DNA of 12,530 bases, taken from an uncultured Ignavibacteria bacterium. Lineage in GTDB: Bacteria; Bacteroidota; Ignavibacteria; Kapaibacteriales; UBA2268. Shown one piece after another: positions 1 to 12,000 of this stretch; positions within the stretch are counted from its first letter, which is position 1, and the number at the start of each line of letters is the position of its first letter. The notes beneath the pieces are model-generated. The model did no database searches. It was not told the DNA's origin and worked only from the letters and a program-made list of their open reading frames with translations. The stretch is taken from the NCBI GenBank assembly GCA_903911805.1, contig CAIWET010000497.1, positions 1 to 12,530 on the forward strand. Reading direction: 5' to 3'. The position numbers and the translations under genes were made by a program.

Positions 1-3000
1 TATTTGTAGCAAGAGGAATGCTAACCCAAGTTCCACCAGAGTTTGTTGATGATTCCCATTGTACTGTTACAGGATAACCGCCGTTAATTGAATTAGCTGC
101 TGTTAATGATGTTCCAGAATTTTGGCAAACGTCACCTGATGATGGGTTTGTTGTTACTGCTAAGTCATATACGTGAATTTGTGCTGTAGATGATACTGCT
201 GTACAAACACCGTTATATTTTCTTGCTTGGATATATATATTATTCCAAGAAGAAGGAGCATCAGTAAATGTAATTGAATTTGATGTTGCATTTGTAACGC
301 CTGGCATAAATGGACCAGAAACACCATTATTTAATACAAACCAATTTGTATTATCTACTGAGTAATACCATTGTGGAGAACCAAAACCTGCAACTGTAAA
401 TGTTGCTGTTCCAAGTTTACAAGTATTTTGATCTGTAACAGCACTTGTAATTGTTGGTTTTTGGTTTACTGTTATTGTTGCATAACCAGTAGAAGTAGGA
501 CATAATGATGAATTGCCAGTAAATGTATAATGTGCCCTAAATTTATAACCATTAATAGTTAATGGAGCAGTATTTACTTTTAATGTTGCTGTTGTCCAAT
601 CAGATGCCCAAGTTTCTGCGCCAGTAAAGTTATTCCAGTTTGCTTCATTTAATGGATCATTTGCACTTAAACAATATTGCCAAATAATTGAAGTTGGGTA
701 ATTCGCTGTAACAGCTGAGTTGAAATAAATGTTTTCAGCATCTTGACAAACCAAATCACTTGCAGGATTTGTATCTACTTGTATGCCATAAACACTTAAT
801 GTTGCTACTGATGAAGTATGAGTATTACATTCACCATTATCAACAGACACTCTAAATTCATAATTGTCTAATGCTAATGCAATACTTGTAATTGTTACTG
901 ATGCAGTTGTTGCATTTGATACAGTAGCTGTTAATAATGAACCATCAGATAATGTATTCCAAGTAGAACCACTATTTGATGAATATTCCCATAAGTATGT
1001 TGGTGTCGCTCCAGATGTTCCAACTGTAAATGTTACATTATCTGTAGCACATTTTGAAGCATTTGAAGGATTAGATGTAATAGTTACGTCTTCATCTACA
1101 CCTAAAGTAGCTGCTGTTGTAGTTGTACCACCACAAAGTGAACTACCGTCAACAAATTCATATACTGCATGGAATTGATATCCATTTAATGGTAATGAAG
1201 CTGTAGTAATTGTCAATGTGTTTGTAGTATAACCAGAAGAAACAACGTTTATTCCATTAATATCGTTCCAACCTAAACCACTATTGTACTGCCATTTTAC
1301 ATTTGTTGTATATCCACCGTTAGGAGTAACTCCTGCTGTGAATGTAACATTTGATGTATTTTCGCAAACTGTTGTTGAAGAAGGATTAGTAACTGTTCCA
1401 AAGTCATAAACTTTTAACTGAGATGGTGATGATGGAATATCACCGCAACCACCGTTAGTTGCTAAAACTCTGAAGTAGTATTTATCTACGCCTGTTGTAT
1501 TGTTATTTACTGTTAATACACTTGTTGCATAATCACTTACAGTTACGCCATTCAATGGACTTGAGATAATATCATTCCAAGTTGAGTTGTTTGTACTGTA
1601 TTGCCATTGGTATGAAGTTCCGCCTGTACCTGTGAAAGTTACAGGAGTTCCCATGCAAACGCTAGTTGCTGAAGGTGTATTAGTTGGAGTGAATGAAGGA
1701 GTAACTGTTAAGTCACCTGTATTACCATAAGCTGTTTCGCAAGCGCCGTTAGCAAATTTAACTCTAAAGTTATATAAACCAGCTGGTGCTAATCCTCTAA
1801 CTGTTAAAGCTGAAGATGTACTAGCAATAGTATTTATACTTGCTTCACCTAATGCAAATGTATAATATGTATTATCTTGAGTTACGCCAATTGGTAACCA
1901 AGTTGCGTCAGTAGATAATTTATATTCCCAAACTGCAGTTGTAAAGCTTCCACCGTTCATAGACACTGTTGAAGGTGTTGTTGATGATGAAGCACAAATT
2001 GATAATACGTTGAATGCTGGTGTACCACCTGCAATTGTAGGTTGTTCTGTTACTGTTATTGTACCAGTGTTTGTAGCTATATCTAAGAATGTAGCACAAC
2101 CTTGGTTTCTGTATTTAAATACTATAGACTGTCCATTATCAGTTAATACTGATGCTGAAGGAATATAGTAATGTAATTGATGTGTAGCTGCTTCGTACCA
2201 AACGCCAGCTGTTTCAACAGTTGGTAATGCTGAGATTAAGCCAGATGTTGTTACAGAATTATATGTTACTTCATATTCATCTGCATAAGATGCTGGTACG
2301 TGTACTAAATTAGCAATATCACTATTAAATGTTGCTGCTGTTCCTGAACATACTGCTGGGCTGTTAACATTACCGTCGTCAGTAATATCAACGTTATCTT
2401 TTACAAATGTTTGTGTTGATACTGTAGCTACTGTAGCCATAGCTCCACAATCAGTTCCATTTGAATAGATTGCTCTAAAATACATTCCGTTATCAGCTGC
2501 ATAATCTGCAGTTCTTGTTAATGTAGCTCCTGCAACAGCTAATGAAGTCCAAGTTGAGTTATTTGAAGAAATTTCCCAATCTATTACTGAAGGTGTTGGA
2601 TATCCTGTTACAGTTAAACCAGCTGTACCAATTACAATTGGATCTCCTTGGCAAATAGCTGAAGATGCTGTATTTGATAAAGTACCTGCAGTTACTTTTG
2701 GTTGTGTATTTGCTGTTACTGTGAAAATGTCTAAATTATTGATTTCACACAATGAACCTACGCCATCAATAGCTGATACGATATTGTAATCAGTAACATA
2801 ATCTGTTGATGCAGTGATTTGCATTGTTTTATTAGAAGGTGAAAGTGTTGGGTATGGAGTCAATGTTGTTGTTCCATAACCTGATTTTGTATATCTAATC
2901 TTCCAACCTACTACTGGTGAACCAATATTACCTGTCATTTCATATTTCATAATATTATTTAATGAATATGGATATGAAGCATTATTTGGTAAGCACCAAT

Positions 3001-6000
3001 TTGCATGATATAAATCTGACATTGTACCACTGGCTGCGGTAACGTTTGTAGAATTAAATGACATTGTAACTCTTGGTTTTGTCATTGTTGTTCTTTCGTT
3101 GTTGGTATTCGAAGTTGCACCTGCATAATACTCATCTGAGCCTGCTTCTAATGCACTTGGAATTGAACCATTCCACAATCCTCTGTGTAAGTAATTTCTA
3201 TATGTACCTGAACCATTTGATGTTAAAATCAAGAAAGTATAATACTGACCTGATGTTAAACCTGTAATAGTTGCTGTATTTGATGTTCCATTATATACTA
3301 CTCTTGCAGTTGTTCCACTTGTGGAATCTGCTAATGGTGATGTTCCAAAAATACCTGTTGCATTTGGATCATAACCATCTACTGGTACATCATTAATAAA
3401 TGTTGCGTTTGTTATAGCGTTTGATATAGAAGCTGATGGTTTTACAATAACTGTTGATTTATCGCCATCTCCTCTTATCCACCATAAGTCTACTGATTCA
3501 GTTCCTTTTGATGTAAAGATTATGCTTCTTGCTTGTGCACTTGGACTTGTTGTTAATGTTGCGTCTGATCCATTGATACGTGTAAATATTGCCCAATCTC
3601 TTTCAGTTATCATATCTGCTAGAGGTATTGAGTTAATAGCTGTATATCCAGACACTGACCAGCTTGAATTTGGTCTGTGTGATGTCCAAGATGAGCCATT
3701 CCAATATGCACCAAATGTATTATTTGGATATGATGCAAAATAACTTACGTCATATGCTGTATTTGTAACTAAATTGTTTGTCCAGAATGTTAATGATGTT
3801 AACTGACCTGTAATTCCTGAACCTTCTTGTTTGATTGTCCATAAATTATGCAAGTCGTATTGCATATCGCCAACACCTTTGTTTGTTACTGGGCTTACTA
3901 AATTAACTTTTACTTTTACAGTTTGTTTATTTAATGCTGTCCATTTATTGCTTGTTTCACTTAAATATATTGGTGTTGAATATGAGGCGTTACCAACTGG
4001 TATTCTATATTCTGTTGATGTTAACATATTGTGTTGGTAGTAATAACCATTACCGTATGCTTTAACATAAGAATATGAAGATGGTGACCATCCGTCTAAT
4101 AAACTTCCATATAAATGTAAATTACCTTCTGTACTTAAGTCTATTATGTTGTTATTTGGCCAAACACCTGTTTCGCCACCTACTAAATATAAATCTCGAC
4201 CGATGCTTAAATCGCCAGAAGTCATAGTAATTATGTTGTGCTTAGATGTGAATTGAACGTCTGTAACGGTATTGATATCACCATTATTATCATTTAAAAT
4301 AGTTGCATTACCATTTAAATATATAATATCTGTACTAATATCGCCACCTTCTGAATTGTTCAATGTTGGACCTGCACCACTCAATTGAATTGAATTATCG
4401 GTATTTAAATTATATCCATCTACTCTATAAATTGATGAATTATAGATATAAATTGATCCAGTTGCATCAAAATCATCTTCTTGAACTAATAAATCAGAAT
4501 TTAATACTAAATCATCAAAATTAACTATAAGACCTGGAGTTTCTCTACCAAGATAAACGTCTCTAGAAGTAATAGTTAAATCTTCATTATTAATATTATA
4601 ATTATCATTTACATAAATGTAATCTTGTGTAGAATTATCAATAGCTTTTTGAATTGATGTAAAGTATTGAACTGAAACATCTGATTTCGGTAATCTTGAT
4701 TCAGCTACTGAATATACCCAATGACCTTCGCAAGGTGCGTCATATAAAGCAGGTAATTCAGATGTTAACCAAGAACCTTCACCAATAGTAGATTTATCGT
4801 ATGATACAAAACTTGAAGCTTTTGCTTCTGTACCCATTGGGTTTGAAGCAACTTCTGGACCTTTGTTATCGCCCCACCAGTTACAGTAACCATCAACAGA
4901 AGATTCAGCATAAATACCCCAACCTTGTGTTGCTGTTAAATTGTTTACAACTTCAAAAGAGTTATTATTTATACTAACCCCAAAATAATAACCTGAGCCA
5001 GTAAAATAAATCGCATTAATACCAGTGAAATAATTTTCAGCTATTGCAGCTGCTAATAATTGTCCAACACCTGTAGTTGAGAATGCTAAAGCTGCACTAG
5101 TATTGTTACCTGTACTGAGGTTGTTTTGTTGTACTGATAACCAATCAATATTGTTTGCAATTAATGCAAAATTTGCAAAAGTGTTAGTAATTGTATTATT
5201 TGCAATATTGAATGTTAATGATCTAGTTAAATACAACCAAGGAGTTGTTGTATTTGTAATATCATAAGTAATTAAACTATATTCAATACTTCCATCTAGC
5301 TTGATATTATTATTTGCATAAATAATATATCCAAGGTCTGAGCCCTTAGCAAATTCACTATTAAATATATGTGTATTTGTTGCAGCTGAAGTAACATTTA
5401 AAATTTTACTTGAAGCCGTTGTATTTATAAAGTCAAAACCTTGTAAAGTTAAATAATTACCAGTAATTTGTACATTATATGTTGCGCCAATTGGAACAGT
5501 CCAAGTAGGAGCGTGTGCTTTATTACCTGTTGTTTCTTCTAACCAAGATTTTTCATTATACATAGGATTTGTGTACCAGTAATCATAATCAGAGATTAAT
5601 CTACCTTCAACAAAAACGCCAGCTGCGTTTCCAGCATAACCAACTGATTCTGTAAATGTAGAACCACTTGTATAATCTGAAGCTACATAAATATTTGTAG
5701 CAGCACCAGTTAAGGATGCAAAAGCATTCTTAAAGTTTGGATGCCATTTTGCTAAACCAGCACTTACGTCATCATAAATAGGAGCAAATGGTGTTCCTGT
5801 TTTGTCTGTACGTTTCCAAGGCCAGTAAGTAACTAAACCTGTACTTGTATGTAATACGATGTCATTTTGTGTGCCAACATTGTATGCATTATAGAATAAA
5901 TGACCATTAGATTCGCAAACTGGACCGTTGTTAGAACCCCAATACTGGAATCTAGCATCAAAGTCAGTATTAATCATATCTTTAAAACCATTTGTATTTT

Positions 6001-9000
6001 GGTCTAAGTTATTACCAACAAAACTTGCGTCATAGAATTCCCATATATCTGTTTGATCACTTCCTGAGAATCTAATACCTTCATCAAAATCATTTACATT
6101 GTTTCTGTAGAATTTATTTGTTGATCCACCAAGAATATCACCACCAACTGCAAATCCAGATCCTTCAAGGTTGCTTCCGAATAAATCGTTATCAGTAATT
6201 GTTACATTACCTGTTTGAGCTGCAACGAGAAGAATACCAACTGAATATGAATTAGATGTTGTTAGTTTGGCGTCAACAATATTATTAGTAATTGTTATAT
6301 TACCTGTAATTGAATTACCAAACCAAATTGCTTCGTCAGAAACTGATTTAGTATTTGCAAAGAAATAAAATTCATTATTGTTAATCAACCAATTTCCAGT
6401 ACCATTATTACCAACTTGAACTCCATTGTCATAACCTTGGAATAAGTTATTAGTAATTGTACCTGCACCAGTTGTTCCATTAGTAAAGAATGCCATATTA
6501 TCATTATGAGCACGTGTAGTATTTGCTGTAAAATCATTTCTGTCAACAGTAATTAAACCAGTAACATTGCCATTAAGATAAATACCACTACCTGAGAAGG
6601 AAGCTGATGTTGTAATTGTATTGTTTTGCATTGTTGCTGTACCACCGATTGTACCATTAACTCTAATACCTTTGTCAATCGCTGCATCAGAAGTTGCAGT
6701 ATTTCTATCAGCTGTAAAGTTAGAACCAACATTGTTTCCAAAATTAATCACATTAGTATAATAAGTAATATCATTGTAATTTACAGTTGCTGTACCAAAA
6801 ACATTATTAGAAGTAGCAATAGCTGTTGTACCACTATTTGCTGAACTACAATCAATTTCATTGTAAGAAATTACAAGATTATTTGATGAAGTACCAGCAG
6901 AAGTAATACCAGTATTACAATTTGTTATGTTGTTATAAGTAATAGATGTTCCTGCAGTTGCTGGAACTAATATACCTTCTGTTCCGTTTGCGCCAGCATT
7001 ATCAGTAATATCATTTAAATAAACTGTAGCTGTACCAGTCAAAGTACCAAAAATATAAATACCTGTTGTAATTGAACTACCAGTTACGTCATTAAAAGAA
7101 ACATCCCAATTGCCACCGTGATTTACAGTTGTATAAACACCATAATCAACTGATGTCATTGTGTTTCTGTATATTTCCACATTACCAACAATAGTACCAT
7201 AATTATTAATACCAACTGAACCTACACCTAAACCAGTTAAACTGTTATCATCAATAGTATAAGTTGAACTGCCAGCACCTAAAAACAATACATAACTATA
7301 ATCAGTTACAACATTTCTTAAGACATTAACAGCACCAGTGTTAGCACCTATGGATATACCATTATTACCTGATATACCAGAAGAAACTATTGCATTGTCA
7401 TTAACATTGGTTGCACCACCTGTACTACCATTAGTAGAAACTCCATTATCATATTTAGTAACTGTATTTCTTTGAATTGTAGTTAAACCACCAATAGTTT
7501 GAATATGAATACCATAAGATGCAGTAGCAGTTGCATCAATAATATTGTCGCCAATATTTGCAGTTGATGAAATATTATTAGTATAAATACCGTTAGTAAA
7601 TTTAGTAATAGTATTATAATTTGCATCAAAAGTTCCAGTTATTGCATTATGAACGCGAACACCTGAAGTAGCCAAAGATGCACCTGAATTAATAACTGTA
7701 TTATTATTAATTAATAAATTACCAGTTAATCTATCCAATCTAATACCATAATCAACTAAATTAGAATTCATAGTATTGTTATAAATACTCCAATTACCTA
7801 AAATTGGTGATGATGTATAATATGCATCAATAAAGTAAGAAGTATTAGTTACAGTATTGTCATAAAAATTCAAAGTGTTATTTAAAGTATTATTAACTTT
7901 TAAACCTTTAGCTGAATTTGAAACACCAGAAGCAGTCAAAGTGTTTTCATAAATATTAATTGTACCAACTACATTAGATGCATGAGTTAAATAAATTAAA
8001 GCATCATTGTTTGTAGAAGCACCATAAATATTATTATAATAGATTGCTATATTAGCTTGATTTAAGTTTGAAGGAGAGGCTGTTTTAATTGCATTATTAT
8101 TTGTGTTACCATTTGTTGTATAAATAGTATTTCCATAAATATTTGCAGTAATATCATCTGAATCATAAGTTGTTAAATTAATACCCATATTAACTGGAGC
8201 TAATGCAGTACCAATTTCATTGTTATAAATATCGATAGCAGAATTACCTGTCCAATTCCAGTTATAAATAGCAAATTCATCTAATTGAGATGTGTTACCA
8301 TAAAAATGGTTATCATAAACATCAGAATTGGAAATTTCATTTAAATTCAACCCAACATAGAAATCAGTAGATGTATTGCCATAAGCATTTACTTGAGCTA
8401 ACCATCTAAAACCTGCATTTGTATTATAACCAGTACATATATTGTTATAAAAACTTGCAGTAGTATTGAATTTATTTACAACATTATCAATAAATACTGA
8501 AGCAAATGCAGTATTGTCTGGTCCAGTAAATGTATTATTATTAATATTAATAACGGCTACGTTATTAAAAGTATAACCAATTATGTAATAATTTGAAGCA
8601 CTTCCGCTAAAATTATTATTTCTAAAGTTGTATGTACCAGCTAAATTAGAAGCAGCTGGAGCAGCACCACCACCATATAAATAAATATATTCGGCAGCTG
8701 TACCAGAACCTTTAGTGAATGTACATCCATCAACAGTTAGGTTTGGAACATTTGTTTGTTGATATAAATAAATTAATTCATTTACATTTTGATCATTATT
8801 TGTTAGATTTAAATGTAAGAAATTAGTTGTAGTTGCAAAATCATTATCACCAATTCTAAATAATTTTCTTGTAGTGTTAGCTGGTTGGATAACAACATTA
8901 CCACCACCATAATATTTAGCTAAAGTTAAGTTAGTAGTAGTAACACCATTAACGTCTAGCTCAATACCAGTTTCTTCTGTATATGTTGCATTATTACCCC

Positions 9001-12000
9001 AGATAAATCTAGTGCCTGCAGCATTTGTGCCGTCAACAGCATATAAGAAAGAAGCATAATGTTCTGGAGTAGTATCATCATTCCAAACAGGATAGAAAGA
9101 AGTTCCTGCATAAGTTCCAGGAGTACTACCAGTAATGTCATTCCACCAATTTACCCAAGTAAAATCAGCATAATTACCAACATAATATATTCTTGCTAAT
9201 TGGCTACTCCAATTGTAAGAGTTAGCATAAGCAGTATTCGAACCAGTTGCTGCGTGCCAAGATGGCAATGGAGCAGAAACTCTTGGTCCATTATTACTTC
9301 CATAATAATTGTCTTGCATATCAATTGTGGTAGTTAAATCACCTTCACAATAAACAGCATAACCGTGAGAAGCAGTAAAGTTACTAAATTTATTATTTCT
9401 AATAGAAGTATTGCTTAAAGATGTTATACTAAATGGACCAGGAGCAGGAGCATAATCCATAATGCCAATAGCATTATAAGAAGTTCCTAATGCACCTGCA
9501 TAAGTATTAGCATCAAATAAATTTTGAGTAATACTAATTTCTTTGAGAAGGCCCGCTGCATAATTATTATCTTGTACAAAATATATACCAGCAAAAGCAT
9601 CAGAAGCATCTGCATAGAAATAATTTGATGTAATGATATTGTCTGAATTGAAACCGAAGTCAATACTAGAATAACCATTTTCAAATTCAATACGATTGCC
9701 TTTGAATGTATTGCCTGTAACAGTAAATCCAGATAATGCATAAGAGGTTAATAATGCATATTGACCACTATTGAAAGTATTACCACTAATAGTAAATTCG
9801 TCAGCTGAAGAAGTTCCAGCGGCATTACCATTTGCAAAATACAAAGCAATATTAGCAGTATTAAATGTATTATTAGTTATATTAAAGTATGTAACATCAT
9901 AATCGCCTTGGAAAGAAATATTTCTTGTGGCATTATTAAATGTACAATTTTTAATATTATAATAATCAATATCAAATGCTGCATCAATACCAGTTGCAGC
10001 TGTTAAAATTAATCCATCAATTGTTGTTGGGGTTGCAGATGCACCATCAGCAGCAAGAGTGAAATTACCATTAACAGTACAAGTACCAACTAATTCAGAA
10101 GCTGGTCTAATATAAGGATATTCACCTGCATCATCAATAGTAACGTTTTCTGTGAAAGATGAGTTCCACAAGTTAACATATCTAAGTGCATCGCCATCCA
10201 AAGCATTTTGAATTGTAGTATAATAATTAGTACCTGCAGTTAAGTGAGTTGCTGCAATACTAGCGTTAGTATAAACTGCAGCCCAAATAGCTGTTAAATC
10301 AGGTTGGAAACCGCAGTCAGTTGACTGATCTGTTCCACTTGTTACAACAGGAGCCCAATTGATACCTGCGCCAGAAATGAGCGAAGAAACTCCTGAAATT
10401 GTAGAGACTCCATTAATATAGTTAAATGAAGCTGGTAAAGTACCAGTTGCATTTGTAATTGCTAAACCAGCACCACTGATGCTAAATTTATTATGTTTGA
10501 TAACAACTTCATCAGTATTACCTGTTACATAAACACCTGTATTAGTTGTTAATGTAAAGATGTTACCTTCGTTAGTATCACCAATTTTAATAACGCCTGC
10601 GGCAGTAGCAGCATTAACTGTAGCATAAACACCATAAGTATTTCCAGAAATAGTGTTATTTTTTACTATAGTTGAATATTGCTGAGCAGGACCATCAATT
10701 CTAACACCATTAAAACCACTAGTAGTAGTAATATTATTACAGCTAATAACTTTATTAGCATTTGTAGACGGGATTATATAAATTGAAAAATCAATATTTC
10801 CAGTGAAATCACAATTGGTAACAGTTACCACATCTGATAAAGGTCCTAGATAAAGACCTGTATATGAAGGGTTTCCATCAACAACGTTAAAATTACAATT
10901 ATCAATTGTAGAATTACCATCTGTAAAGTCAAGCAAATATGCAGGAACTCCTGTAGTCTGAGAACCTTTAAAATATAAAGTACTAAAATTGTAGTAACCA
11001 GTTCCATTAAGAATTAACTCGCCACTAATAAATTCTAATTTAGAAGTAGTTTCATTTCCACCTACAAAATTAATTGTTTCAGCAGTACTAACACTTGCAG
11101 TACAATCTTCAATTGTATTACCTGTAGGTACGTAAACTCTAACAACAGTTGGAGCACCACCTAAATAAGATTCAGCATCAGCAACAGCAGTTATTAGTTT
11201 ATTTCTAATAGCTCTATAAGCACCATCACTAACGATTTCATTGTCTGTAGCGTGGATGGCAGCAATAATACCATTATTATCACCAGTACCAGTATAAGCG
11301 TTACCGTTATCAACCATGTACTCATAAAGTTTAAAACCGCTAAAGTTTGCGTCAGTTTTAATTTCATAATCATTAGTTGTTCCAACAAAATTATTAGATA
11401 AAACATAAATATCTAAATTGTCAGATGTACCACCATGAATATATAGTGGTAAAGTACAAGTTGTAAAAGAATTAGATTGAATAGTAAGAGTATTAGTAAT
11501 TGAATTTACATCAATAGCTGTTGGTACGGAAGTAAAAGTATTATTTTTAATTTCCGAATAATCAGCATTAGCTGAGCTTCCGCCAAACATAACACCATAT
11601 TGATCAATTGTACTACCAAAAGTATTGTAATTAATTTTTGTTCCTGAAATAGTAATACCAGAAGTGGAAGCATAAACAGCAACACCACCGTTAGTTGAAG
11701 TACCAACATCATCTTTGATATTAGCAAAAGAACAACCATTACCAGAAGAACCAATAATAACATCGTAGTTAGTCTGTAAATAAACACCCCAATTACAATC
11801 AGTAAAATCTAAATTGTAAAATCTGTGTCCAGAGGTTAATGTACCAGTTAAGATACCAGCTCCGGGTCCTTGAGTCAAGTTGTTAATATCAGCATCTCGC
11901 TCAATAAAATTCTGGATTGTAAAGTTGTTAATAACAACTTCATCCGACAAAATTTTGAAACCATTAACCTGATAGGTTGTGGTGTTCAAGCCTGAACCGT

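Noticed and set aside
864..1178. A plus-strand open frame of 104 codons
   Set aside because: It lies wholly opposite the Ig-like region of the giant gene, has no signal peptide or recognisable domain, and its Val/Thr/Ser-rich composition is what antisense reading of a Thr/Asn/Val-rich gene gives.
3073..4040. Three further plus-strand open frames of 64-73 codons
   Set aside because: They are antisense to the FN3-like and IPVG domains, with no good start context and composition typical of antisense shadows.
6600..8600. CRISPR-like or tandem DNA repeat suggested by recurring ATTATT and GTATTATT strings
   Set aside because: The recurrences fall in the coding frame as N-N and N-T ladder codons, the copies are not identical, and spacing varies with coil length. 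No exact repeat-spacer pattern exists.
6553..11787. Small frames in modules C, D and A, B, mostly minus-strand and rich in Leu, Met and Val, plus one plus-strand frame (6626-6844)
   Set aside because: The minus-strand ones are +1/+2 readings of the Asn/Thr/Ile-rich codons of the giant gene; the Leu/Ile runs come from AT-rich codons in the wrong register. The plus-strand one is simply antisense.
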